A stretch of 64,000 bases of DNA from Kwoniella bestiolae CBS 10118 (taxonomy: Eukaryota > Basidiomycota > Tremellomycetes > Tremellales > Cryptococcaceae): contig NC_089241.1 in the NCBI RefSeq assembly GCF_000512585.2, forward strand, positions 3,738,001-3,802,000. Direction: 5' to 3'. Positions 35,796 through 47,800 of the stretch are shown here, piece by piece (the stretch's first letter is position 1; each line of letters opens with the position of its first letter). The position numbers and the translations under genes are program-made. Below the pieces are notes generated by a model. It ran no database searches and was not told the origin of the DNA. It worked only from the letters and a program-made list of their open reading frames with translations.

Positions 35796-37122
35796 TTAGA
35801 TGAAGAGAGCAACGAGACCAGATACAAAGGTCGCTCCGACCATGACTGATACTCCGCTAATACCGTTCTGTCCCACAAGTCCAAGAGTGGATTGAGCAGA
35901 TGAAGAGAAGTTCTGTGCCAAAGCTCCAACCTCAGATTTGATAGCGTTGATGAATGGGACTCCACAAGTGGAGTTGATAGCGTTCCATAAATCAGATTGA
36001 CCGCCGAGGATAGGGGATTGTTTCAATCCCAACGCATAGGGGACTTGAGTCTCCCATCGGACATAGGCTACCATAACCTCTCGAGTGCATGGTGTACAGA
36101 GGGCTGAAGATGCCATGGAAGGTTGGAGGAAGAGGAAGGGGAGGTTGGTAGATTTGTAGGTGGCTGTGTTGGGTTTGATAACCGTTACCATGTTCACATT
36201 CTGGGCTTCGTTGTCTTGTCGCTTGTCGAAGAATCGTTTGGAAAGGGAAGAAGCAGCTACGGATACTTCGATTACGAGGTGCTTGGCGGCGTATCCAATG
36301 GGGTCGGCTAGTTGTTGAGCAGTAGCTGCCAAGTTGGAGAATAACGTGGCGTTGTTGATTCCCGTAGCAGCGGCGGTGGAGTTGGAGGAAGAAGAGGAAG
36401 TAGCGTTCTTCTCAGAAGCTACGATCTCGTTGACGCAGTATTCCTGGTTGGAGGAGTTGATTGAGCATACAGCTCCCTTGAGGGGATTGACAACGTAGAG
36501 GATATCGTATAATTCTCTGACGTCCGAGTTGTACCCCGTAGGAGAGGTGAGTTCCTCATTACATTGTGAATAGAAGTTGGCCAACCATCCTCTGATGGTG
36601 GAGTCGGAACATCCTGCATTGCTCTTACAGATGGATGCGAGGGTGTAGTTGATCGAATCTTCGGTCAAGTTGGTTTGGGCGGTAGGTGAGAAAGAAGCAG
36701 TGGCGTTGATGAGTGGGGTCACACATGATGAGAGATTGCCGTCGCTGTTTAGCGATTCAAGGAAGGTGGTACAGGATGAGGTGATGTTGGAGGGGATGAG
36801 GGATGAGGTGGTGGTGGTGTTGGACTATTGTGGAATATCACGTTAGCTTATCCGTCTCCATTGTTTACTAGCAGACCTAATCATCCTTTGAGTGTCAATT
36901 TTGACCGTATCGACTACTACTCCACACTCCGCACAATTGTAGCATATCGCCATTCCCCAATTATGAGCCCCCAACCCGACAACCAACATCATAGTATTCT
37001 AGGTCGCAACCCCGAACCGACAGTATCCAACAACCCTCCGCATAGAGCACCCAATGAGAAAGCATACTCACCTGAGCCTGAGTCAATCCAGCAACAGCCA
37101 AAGTCAAAACAGCGTACTTCAT
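35796..37122 (-). CDS. Probable GPI-anchored cell-surface glycoprotein
   Basis: Two exons, 37122-37072 and 36824-35796, give 359 residues. The first exon encodes exactly a signal peptide (MKYAVLTLAVAGLTQAQ). The mature part has many NxS/T sites (NTT, NIT, NLS, NAT, NLT, NYT, NSS, NFS) and regularly placed Cys residues. Some lie in a CKSNAGCSDSTIRGW block and a LCTPCTREVM block. The C-terminus is a hydrophobic stretch (GVSVMVGATFVSGLVALFI) after a Ser/Gly-rich spacer, as in GPI-signal sequences. Two KR pairs (SKRFFDKRQD, near residue 210) could be Kex2 sites. Basidiomycetes have families with this layout, but I cannot name a characterised member or function. Confidence 0.82.
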
Positions 37123-37819
37123 CTTGACTATTCCAAGTTGTGAGGAATGTGATGTGTTTGTTGATACCTATCTCGCGTTGTTTATCTTGAAGAGGGTTTA
37201 TCGAGTTGTAGTCGTTGGTGGTGCTATTGATGTGCGTCGCTGACGAGGTGAAGGAATGTATGATTAGAGTGAACGTATAAGTGAACTATAATGTGAGCTA
37301 GTGACAAGTGAAAAAGTAATGTTGAGATTAGAGGAAAGATGAAAGAGCAACCAGCCATAACACCATAACCCATAACAACAATGAAAAGCGACAGAGTGAA
37401 AAACGGGGGTCCTTGCACCAAACAACAGAATCAACAGTACAACTGTGAATGTGGCACTTTTCTCACTCGTAAGCTAGTAAGCCCCGGCCCAAACATCAGA
37501 GTAAGACAAGGAACGGGTAAAAATGACCCTGAAACACAAACAAACACACGGATCATCTCATTTTCACTTTGCTGCTCTCCTACGTCAGTCAAGCAAGAGT
37601 GGCAGTGGTCAAACATTACCAAACCCCAAAAACCACGTGTGGTGGCTCATGCATACATATATGCAACAAAGAAACGGTGCCAAGCAAAGCGACTGTAGTC
37701 CATCTCCCGTAGTTGCATATGCGATATTAATTGACAACAATAGTAGTCCACAGTTGGCATATACAGTACTGCATGCATACTTATACACTTAGTAACGCTA
37801 TATATGCTTCTGAAACTTG
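37123..37819. other. Intergenic region upstream of the GPI-protein gene
   Basis: It lies between two minus-strand genes and contains the promoter of the GPI-protein gene and the 3' end of EXO84. It is A/C-rich on the plus strand around 37400-37700, with no gene recognised. Confidence 0.5.
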
Positions 37820-40800
37820 CTATAAGAGCGAATCTAACTCCCTCCCCGACGAAGACTTACCCCTCCTCTCATTCCTAGGGGGCAATACGGGCCCACCCTC
37901 GCCAGCTGACGGGGTAGATCGTCCAGAAGCAGGACTCAAGGGGCTCTGTGCACTTGCTCCACTCAATCCCCTAGCTCGAGAAGGTATACTCAGAGGAGCA
38001 GTTTTGCCCACTCTACCATCAGAGGATCTATCTCGACCAACGGAAGTACCGGATCCTTCCCGCTGCAAATGAATCCCACTATATCCAGAATCGGATCTGC
38101 CCAAGCTGGGCGCATAGCCTGAGCCTTGTCTTCCCATGGTGGGCGCTTGAGGTGAGGGCTGGTGAAGCGTTGATGAAGTTGTCGCAGGAGTGGTCGTGTT
38201 GAATATTGGATGGGGGGATGACGCAGTGGGATCAGATTGAAGAAGTGTCGATAGGAGGTAGGTGAAATCGAGCCCGACGTCACGTAAGAGCTGTTCGAGA
38301 GGAGTAACAGAATCAGCACGTTGTCCTTTATACTTATGGTATTCGTTCTTTCCTCTGCGTGTGCCCCTATCTGTTCACTTTCCCACCCTGCTCGCCACCC
38401 ACTTCGCCTTGTATGTCGCCTCAATTCTGCCTTTGGTCTGCCCGTCTTCACCTCGATATCTCTCTCTTCTCCCAGATCCCTCCTCGCTCCTTATCCTCCT
38501 TTCCCCACCCCAGATCCATATGTCCCGTTCTCGATCTCCTCTTCACCCCGCACTATTTCGTCTCCTTCTCACTCATCCCTCCTCTCTACCCGTTTGCTCT
38601 CTCCTCACATGAGGACCGTCGAACGTGATTGCGTTCGCCCTACATACGGTGGAATCAGACAAAACAAACTCACCTTCCTATTATGCGAGGCAGTCACCCT
38701 AACACACTCATCCACCACTCCCTGCTCGACATTCGGCGCGTACACCTGTCTTCTAAACATGTCCGAGAAAGTTTCGATCTGCTCTTTCGCCCAGGTTATA
38801 AATCCTATTCAAGTACAAGTACACCAGACACGATCAGCTTCATCTTTTGCATTGTCGTCCGATAATGAGAAAGCTGTTCAATATGTAAAGAAAGGGAAGA
38901 TCAACCCACCCGAAGCCATCCGATTCTCCTTAAACGCATTCATATACCAATCGCTCGTATGCCTTATAATCGTAAAGCACACCACCGACAACTCCGAGAC
39001 GTAAATTGATATATCTCCTTCACATTTGATCGATCTTATCCTTTTGATCATGAGTTCCCTTCGGGATTTCAGGAAGGTATCTTTACCCATATCTGAGCAA
39101 TCCAACCTGTTGAGATACGATATGAGAAGTGAAGTATTGGTCTTTCGAATTTGGGTGGAAGAGAGATCATGGAGGATTTGGTTGATTAGTGTTGGGGTGA
39201 GCTGGTCTAGTCTCGTGGAGAGGAGGGTGAGGGCCGAGGGGTTTGAAGAAACTGTTTTGAGGAGATCACGACCTGTTGTACCGAATGACAAGTCATCAGC
39301 ATACATACTGTTAGTGGTAGATATGGTCATACTCACCCCTTTCTACCAACTTCACAGCCTCTTCCCAATCCCTCCTAGCGATTGCCATAGTCAACTCATC
39401 TCCATACTCATCTATCCATCTTAGATCTTTCGAATCTGCCATGCTCATGCCGATAGTCGATAGGGGTCGACCGGGACTCATCAAGCTTGGTAAAGCTGGA
39501 CTACCAGTAGATGGACCACCGGGTTTCTGCCAAATTGACAAACGTATTATCAACCATTCAGCTCTTCCGCAGGTCTCTGAAGTCACGCCTGTGACCGAAT
39601 TACTTAGGAGAATGGGAAACATCAACTCACCTCACCATGCCACATACTTTTCCTTCTTTCCTGCTCCTTTTCACTTTCTTTTCTTTTCTTCTCGCCCAAT
39701 TCCTGGGATACTTGCCTGAACGCAGCCAAGAGCGATTTTTTGTCTTCAGGCTTTGAGGTCCTGTAAACGCATACTTCCTTCCCTCGACGTATCTTCAAGG
39801 CATTAGTCAGGTCTGTTACGCATCATGAATCAGCTGGTACTCCTATCCCGACCATCCATCAAAGGATGAAAGACCCACCCCCACTATCTTTCACATCAAC
39901 TACGACCAAATCCGCCAAAACCCAACATCGTTCCGCCACCATCCTCCCCCTCTCCCTTTCTCTCTCCCTCTCACCGCTCTCCCCACTGGTCGAGGCCGGT
40001 TGGGCAGATTTCAACCTCCTCCTTCCAGCAATCAACAACAGATCATTCAAGAGAAACATCGATACGTTCTGTTTCGCCTTGTATGTCGCCGCGTTCAGCT
40101 CCACAAAGTTGTGAGTCTCAAATACGAGGTGTCGTCCGGGGACTAATGGGAGGTATTTCTGAGATCCCTCGACGGTGGACCAGAGTTGGGTGAGTTGGGA
40201 TTTGTATAGGTTTTGGAGGTCCATGACTGAGTTGCGCTGTGTGCGGCGTCGCTCGACTAGACATTACAGAGTTAGTGCATACACATACTATATTCGGAAT
40301 AGCGTAATATCACAAACGAGAGTATGGATACGGTCATGAAGATGATAGCCTGATCGAAAAGATCGGGTCCACTTACCATTCCCGCTCTTATCCAACGTCG
40401 GTGCAAGGGTATCTTGCATACCCATAAGCTGAGGCAGATCTTTCCACTGTCCCAACAACTCTTTCAAATCGAGCATATCATTCTCGAGAGTAGAGATCTC
40501 TTTAGAAATAGTAACAAATTCCGCATAGCTACGTACACATTATCAGCATCGATCATCATCACATCCCCCATCATAGAATAGAGTAACCGTGCCCGACAGG
40601 CCAAAAAGAGTCACTCACTGCCTAAACACATTCTTCTGCATCTCCCGCTTATTACTCCCCCGTTCTCTCATAACAGCCGCCCTAAACCTCTTCTTCTCCT
40701 CCTCGTCCGCTCCCGTCAACGTTCTTCTCAGATAATCGCCCAAATCAAACCCCTCATTATTCAGTTCCTCCAAATCAAACTCCTCTTCCCTAGTCATATC

Positions 40801-41380
40801 CTCTGCTCCCCTCCTTCGTATCCCCTCTTCGCCCGCCAGAAGCCTGGACCCCGCGCCAAAGCCTGCTCTGTTTGTTGTATCTACCGGTGAAGTTCCGAAT
40901 CCTGACTGTTTGAATTCCGGCGAGCCGAATTGATCAAAGTAGCTTTCACCTGCTGAGGGGTCGTTGGGCGTGGAGATGGGGAGAGGGGTAAAATCCGCTC
41001 CGCCGTATGGGTCTGAATCGAGGAAATCACCTTGGCCTGGAAGTGGGGGGATGTTTTCGGTGGGTAGTTGGTCGGTACCCATATACCTGGTGTTCAAACT
41101 CAATTAGCATCGTTCGATTACTGTATCACCACTGCTTTTTGCGTTCGTGGTGAAGTATCATCTCAAGGTAAATCGAAGCGGGTGCAGCATAGCTTGAGCG
41201 AGACAGTCTGACCCACCTCATACTCATCCGCTTCCTAATCTTATCGCCCACTTTTGACTTCCTGGCATCCCTCTTCTTATCGTTATCACCAGGTAGAGGT
41301 GGTCTCGGACCAGATTGAATGGGTCCTCGATCATTTTGTGTCTTGTGTATGGCAGCGGAGGGTCTTCGTAGTGATGCCAT
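37820..41380 (-). CDS. EXO84: Exocyst complex component Exo84
   Basis: Subunit of the octameric exocyst that tethers secretory vesicles to the plasma membrane. Nine exons give 832 residues: 41380-41217, 41086-40619, 40528-40377, 40256-39879, 39812-39631, 39526-39337, 39272-38910, 38804-38674, 38290-37820. Order of parts: a basic N-terminus; the Vps51-type helical block (GFDLGDYLRRTLTGADEEEK, then FVTISKEISTLENDMLDLKE); a PH-like domain (~262-390, with HLVFETHNFVELN and MFLLNDLLLIAGRRR); a C-terminal cullin-repeat-like helical region (LINQILHDLSSTQIRKTNTS); and a Ser/Gly-rich tail. Intron 8 (38673-38291) is 383 nt, several times longer than its neighbours, and purine-rich on the sense strand. 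The stop codon of SLY1 is only 241 bp upstream of this start. Confidence 0.93.
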
Positions 41381-41621
41381 CGTGCTTATTTCCCCGGCTG
41401 GATGATAGGTAGATATAAGAGTGTTAAGTAAATTGTGATATGATGAATTGGGTATGAACATTGTCCCATGACACGGTGATGATGCAACACCACTTCTAAC
41501 GCGGTCACCGGGTAACATGCAAAAGCGGAGATCGCCGACCAAGTCTGGAAGTACAGCAATCTCAATCACATCACTCTATATATCTGTACGATCATCCAAT
41601 ACGTCCAGCCTAGACCTACGC

Positions 41622-44325
41622 CTACGCCGCCCCCAACTCAGCCAAAGTCTTAACGAACGCCGTCGGATTAAGTATCTCCGTACTCCCATAAGTGATCTTC
41701 TTATTCCCACTCCCCCCTTCTCGTCTGTTGGCCCATTCCATCAAATTCCCATATTCCACATAACCCCCACCACCTACAACAAATACAACACTCTCATTAT
41801 ACTGTTGTCTCCCCTTCCCACTTGTTGCTCCTCCCACGGGGTTCCTACCTCTCGTAGCTCGCGGGTCAAAGAAGAGATAATCATCTGTATCTTGTAGTGC
41901 CTGGGTGGCAGCTGTTGAGGGATCCATTAAAGCCTCAACGAGCCTGGTGATTGTTAATTCTTTTCGGGCTGGTAGGAAGTTCTTAACGCCTGATATGATG
42001 TTATCGAGGCCTACACCTGTTATACCTCCTTCTCGGAGTCTGTCTGTGATCTACACCATCCAGCAAATATGATCAGCCTCTGATTTTCCGTCCACGATAT
42101 TGAGCGGCATTTAACAAGTTAAATAAGGTAGACCATGATCAGGGCGTCTGAATAGATTAGATCGAAAGAGGAGAAGCAGATCTACTCACCCTATTGCCCA
42201 ACGCACTAAACCCTCTCGTCCATTCCCCCCCACCCGAAGCCTGAGGTTGAGCAGCAGCAATAGCAGGCTGCGAAGCCATCATCGTCATCCTCGTAATCTC
42301 CCTAACCTTCTTCACATACTCCAGGGCATTCACATCCGCCCCAGACTCTTTCAACATATTACTCAACTCTGCCAGATCCTCCTTGGGAAGAGTATCCATC
42401 ATCGACAGGAAATAAATGATCACTAATCGAAGTTGATCTTCAGGCGTGGGATGAGCGATCTGATCAGGATCGTCCGTCTGTCCTTTGAGGGTAGAGAGTA
42501 TTTGCGCTTTACTTTGTTTCGAGGCTGTTTCCTCCACTTGGAAGAGGTTGTCTAATCCTCGTTCCTTGATGGATTGCAGGAGGGCGGTGGCGATGTTCAT
42601 ATGTGTGTCTAGGGTGTGTTTACGGGCTGTGAGTTCTGGAAGAGCTGTTATGGCTGTTTTCAGATTGGCGGTGTTGGATGAGAAATCACTGTGAACATCA
42701 TGATCAGCTAATTGGCTCATTAGGAATATCACCATTTCATCATGAAAGCAGAACCCACATCTGAGCAACATCATTGACATCGCTTATACCTGTCGAACGG
42801 GTGATTTCAGCCGCATCAGACTTATATCTGCTCAATTCCGCGTCTATATCCTCTGCCACTTGAGGGAAAGGATTTCCTGCGTTCTTCTCCCAAAAGAAAT
42901 CTTTCGAGTCGATATCGTAAGATTTCTTTTGTAATCGACCGTTTTCGGGTGACTGGGTGAGCCGAATCATGAGCTTATATGCCAAAGTGATCACCCGACG
43001 AGCGATGACTCACCTCTACTGTGACCCTGTTCAGCTTCATATCCAGGACATCATGCACTAAAGCTTGATATGTCCATGAGTGAGAGAGCATAGGGATCAA
43101 GTCGACGTTTCGATCCAAGATAACAAGCACTACAGGTATGCTGGGTTAGTTTTGAGCGCCAATCACCGGAGACAAACAACTAACAAGGTCTCTGTAAACT
43201 GTTTAAACCATCTACGCCATATGCTCCATCTCTAGCTGCTCCACCACGTTGAGATGCGTTGGAAGCTATATGATCTCGCAGCTTTGCATCCAACTTCCTC
43301 GCTACCATTTCAGCAGCATTTCCACGGGGACATCGAATGATAGGAACGAAGTCTGCGGGTGAATACGTTATCAAGATTGTCCTCGTGCGCGAAAATCGAA
43401 GAGATCAGTGTAGAAAACAACTCACTCATGGTAGTCACCACACTGAACAACCCCTTCGAAATCCTCTCAACCTCTTCATCAATCTCCAATTCCCCAGCTT
43501 TCGGGTCGTTCAGAACCACATAACTTGGTTTACCCTCCACCTCCTTTTCCTTATTTACCACCGCTTTCTTATTCGTGGTCGTACCGTTCGTATCATGCTT
43601 GATTTCTCTCCGAGGTAACAATGAGAACAGGTTGGGAGAGGGGACCAAGAAGTCTAAGAATTGATCGTGGACTGAGGAGATAAGTTGACCGGTACTTCCA
43701 CTTGGGTCGTTGGATAGGATCAAGGAGGCCAGTTCCTCGAGTAATGATCGGGGGAGGGAGGAGGTGAATGATAAGTGGTATGAAGAATATAACGGAGGGT
43801 TGAGGTCCTAATCAAACCACACAATATCAATCAGTCCAGATTCTTTGTCGAGAAGAATGGACTGGTCACGTACCTCGGCGATACGTCGTATATTGGCTAG
43901 AGTGGGAGAAACGAAATATACTGCTGGGACATCTGCCAAAGGTGGTCGGGCGGAATGTAATTGCCTATACACACATAGAACAATCAGTAATGCTCACCAT
44001 CTCGTTTCCCTAAGATATAATGACCCCGTCGATACGAGGAGAGCTATGAGAGAGATGGGTTCAAAACCCACATATGCAGCGTGACCCCTTGCTCCCTCAG
44101 ATCCTGAACTCTCAAACTAGTAGCCAATATATCTTTACTCTGTTCATCCAGTATCAATACCTTCCATACCAGCGGTGCTTGTGAGTTCTCATCGAACGTT
44201 GAAGAAGGAGTGGAAGGTCTGGGGAATGGTCCGGTGGATGAACTTGAGGCGGGGGGTGGTTGGTTCAGGTTGAGAAGGGTTAGGAGGGCATTGGTCTGGG
44301 ATTGGAGGAGAGTGGGACGCGACAT
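41622..44325 (-). CDS. SLY1: Sec1/Munc18-family protein Sly1
   Basis: SM protein that binds the syntaxin Sed5 and promotes SNARE assembly in ER-Golgi transport. Eight exons give 710 residues: 44325-44072, 43964-43874, 43807-43426, 43352-43185, 43129-43014, 42952-42759, 42688-42190, 42050-41622. Recognisable blocks: WKVLILDEQSKDILATSLRV (N-terminal domain), PAVYFVSPTLANIRRI, LLVILDRNVDLIPMLSHSWT (the SM-family hallmark), DFFWEKNAGNPFPQVAEDID (typical of Sly1), LKTAITALPELTARKHTLDT, and the C-terminal VVFVVGGGGYVEYGNLMEW. Residues 25-45 are a Ser/Pro insertion. The start context and the position of QLHSARPPLADV agree with the family. The gene is divergent from the Pol III subunit gene. Confidence 0.95.
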
Positions 44326-44872
44326 AGTGCCAAGGGTTGCTTGGGTCTAGCGATGATGAGATGTTACTGCAACTATTCGTCCTTGGAAGTGATGCGGTAT
44401 GTTACGGTTCAGGTTATACTATCGTGTTGGTATCTTACTCGCTGTCAACATCATTGTTCTCATCGTTAACAATACACCATCCATCATCCGAGCTGTACTC
44501 GCAGCTGCCAACGTCACGAACCGGTGGAAACATACAAAACATACATATCACCCTCATTTAAGACCCCGCTTGAACTCATTTACGTAATTTGACTCGACTA
44601 GCAATTATTTCAGAAAGCTGTAGCTAGATGTTGTCCACCTGCTCATCCTGTAATGTAATTTTGATCTGTAATTTTGATCTGTCTTCTGATACTTCACCAA
44701 CAGAACGCAACCTAGCTCATCTCACACTCCCTCCACCCAACTCCAGCCTTCTCTCACACCTTCTCAGGAAGCCGGAAGTCGTTCGCAGAGGCTTCCGGAC
44801 CAACTTTCCGCTCTCGTCAACACCTGACACCGCTCTTAACCTCCTCCTCCTCACGATCAAACCTCAATCAAA
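44326..44872. promoter_or_regulatory. Divergent promoter region, SLY1 / Pol III largest subunit
   Basis: A 547-bp gap between start codons. It contains a 13-bp direct repeat (GTAATTTTGATCT twice, 44655-44680) and an inverted pair CCGGAAG/CTTCCGG at 44772-44778 and 44792-44798, about 80-100 bp before the plus-strand start. The role of either is unknown. Confidence 0.45.
44655..44680. repeat. 13-bp tandem direct repeat, two perfect copies
   Basis: GTAATTTTGATCT occurs twice head to tail in the SLY1/Pol III divergent promoter region. Confidence 0.85.
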
Positions 44873-47800
44873 ATGGACCCCTACGCACCTATCGATCAAA
44901 ACGAGAAACGATACGTCTCCTCGGACGTACCTAGGAGAATGTGAGCCTGTACTTCGGTCAGTGTGCAGACGAGGTGATGAGCTTATAAATTTCTAATTGT
45001 GACAGCAAACATATCCAATTCCAACCTTTCACACCTAAAGACATCGTCCGAATATCAGAAGTACAAGTGAATCACCAGGATCTGTATCAGCTTCATGAAG
45101 ATGGAAGTAAGACCACCTCTGCACATGGACCTTTGGACGGTCGGATGGTAAGCTACGAGTATCCTGCCTTTGAATTGGACGATTGACAGCTGATATCGCT
45201 GTGACTGAATGATAGGGCCCAAACGAAAAAGGGAAGAAATGTCTAACATGTGGTGAAGAAGCTGCAAAGTGTGTAGGACATTATGGATATGTCAAATTAG
45301 CACTACCAGTCTTCCACATTGGATACTTTAGACCCACTATCAACATGCTATCTTGTATATGTAAAGTGAGTCTTCTTCCCTCCTCTCTACCAGTCCCGTC
45401 GATCGTCATAGCTGACTTTGAGCCAATGTGTGTAGACCTGCGCAAGAGTCCTCTTGCCTCAGAACGAAAGGTCAACCTACCTCAAACGATTCAGAAGACC
45501 AGGTCTAGAATCCCTTCAGCGGCAGTCTGCCTCCAAAGCAGTCCTAGCATCATGTAAGAAGAGGAATATCTGTAATTATTGCGGTGCAGCAAATGGAGTA
45601 GTCAAGAAATCAGGTCCACTGAAGATCAGTCATGAGCCATATCGAGCGAATAAGATGGCAGCAATGAAGGAAGAATGGATGGGAACGTTTAAAACTGCTG
45701 TAGCAGATAATTCGGCTGTGGCGACTCACTTGAATAAAGCGGTGGAGGATTTGAATCCTTTGAAAGTCTTGGATCTGTTTAAGAGAGTCACAGCGGAAGT
45801 GAGTTATCTTTGCCCCTCGAATCGAGCGCGAATAGCTGACCTACTGTTGACGGTGATAGGACTGTGAATTACTATCACTACATCCTGATATAGGTAGACC
45901 TGAAGATTACATATGGCAATATATCTCAGTACCGCCACCTTGTATCAGACCCTCAGTCGCTTCAGAAGCAGGAAACAACGAAGATGATTTGACACAGAAA
46001 TTGTCGGAGATAGTAAACCTCAATAATAACTTGTCTCTCATGATGGACAAGGGTCAAGGTATCGAGTCAATCATGGTGAGCTTCTCGGGTTGCTGACATT
46101 TCATCTTCGGTGGTAAGCTGATAATACCTGATTTAGACGAATTGGGAAGCTATGGGTCAATCCATAGCATTATACATCAACTCTCAAGCACCGGGTATGC
46201 AAGCCATGGCGGCAAAGCCTATAAGAGGTTTCGTACAGCGGTTGAAGGGTAAACAAGGTCGATTTAGAGGAAATTTGTCTGGTAAACGTGTGGATTTCTC
46301 TGGTCGTACGGTCATTGGACCTGATCCAAATTTGAGAATAGACGAGGTGAGTTGACACCTTTCCCACTCTTTTGGAACGATCGCGTGGTCGTAACTCATT
46401 TCTTGTTATCTTTAGGTTGCCGTTCCCGAAAAAGTCGCCGTGAAGCTATCATATCCAGAACGAGTGACCGATTACAACAAGGCGGCTATGCAAGATGCTA
46501 TAGTGAATGGATCAAGGTTACATCCCGGTGCGAACATTATAGAAAGACGGGGTGATAATGGCCAACCGCCTATGAGAATAGCATTGCACGTTATGAAAGA
46601 TAAAGAAGCCAGGAAGAGATGGGCGAGGGATTTGCAGATTGGTGATATTGTTCATCGACATGTGAGAGATGGAGAGTGAGTGCACTTCCTATCGTTTGAG
46701 AGTGGTTCAATTTTAACGTTACTTCTCATCTAGCATCGTTTTGTTCAATCGACAGCCGAGTTTGCATAAGCTTTCCATCATGTGTCACAGAGTACGAGTG
46801 CGGCCATGGCGAACATTCCGATTGAACGAGTGTGTATGTAACCCTTATAACGCCGATTTCGATGGTGACGAAATGAACTTGCGTAAGCTTTATCTTGCTC
46901 GGCAATGAGGAGCAACTCAGCTTACATCTGCAATAGACGTACCACAAACCGAAGAGGCGCGTACAGAAGCCTTGGAATTGATGTCAGTAAAGAAGAATTT
47001 GGTGACACCGCGTAACGGAGAACCCATTATCGCTGCTATCCAGGATTTCATCACTGCTTCGTACCTTCTCTCCCGACGAGATCGATTCTTCGATCGACAA
47101 CAATTCGCTCAAATAGCCTCTTACCTCGGTGATGCCAACTTACCTATCGAACTACCTCCTCCGGTCATTTGGAAACCTGTTCGTCTGTGGACCGGTAAAC
47201 AGATATTCAACCTCCTCATGAAACCCAACAAATCATCTCACGTACTAGTCAACCTAGAAGCGAAATGTCGAACTTTGGTGGATCCAGCTAAATCAGACAG
47301 ATTTCCACCTGACATGTCACCTAACGATGGTTACCTGGTCATTCAGAATAGTGAGATCATGTGTGGTGTATTTGATAAAAACACCGTAGGAGATGGAAAG
47401 AAGAATTCGGTATTTGGTGTCATCTTGAGGGACTATGGACCTGAAGAAGCTGCCAAAGCAATGAACAGACTTGCTAAGCTCTCTGCAAGATTTTTGGCCA
47501 ACATCGGTTTCTCATTGGGTATCAACGATGTCATTCCTGGACCGGTGTTGTTCGAATCGAAAGATGCCAAAGTTGAAAGGGCCTATGAAGAATGTGATGG
47601 ATTCATCGACCTGGCCAAGAAGGGTAAATTGGAGAATGCCCCTGGATGTGATCAAGAAGCCACGTTGGAACAGAAGATCTCAGGTACCTTATCAGCTGTC
47701 AGAGAAGCTGTAGGTAAAATTTGTATGCAGGAGTTGAGCAGGCATAACGCTCCTCTTATCATGGCTACTTGTGGTTCTAAAGGTAGGTTCAGCTATCTTA

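Noticed and set aside
38321..39004. 227-codon open frame on the plus strand
   Set aside because: It runs antisense to EXO84 exons 7-8 and intron 8, has no motif, and owes its length to the C/T-rich intron. It is kept only as a point about possible antisense RNA.
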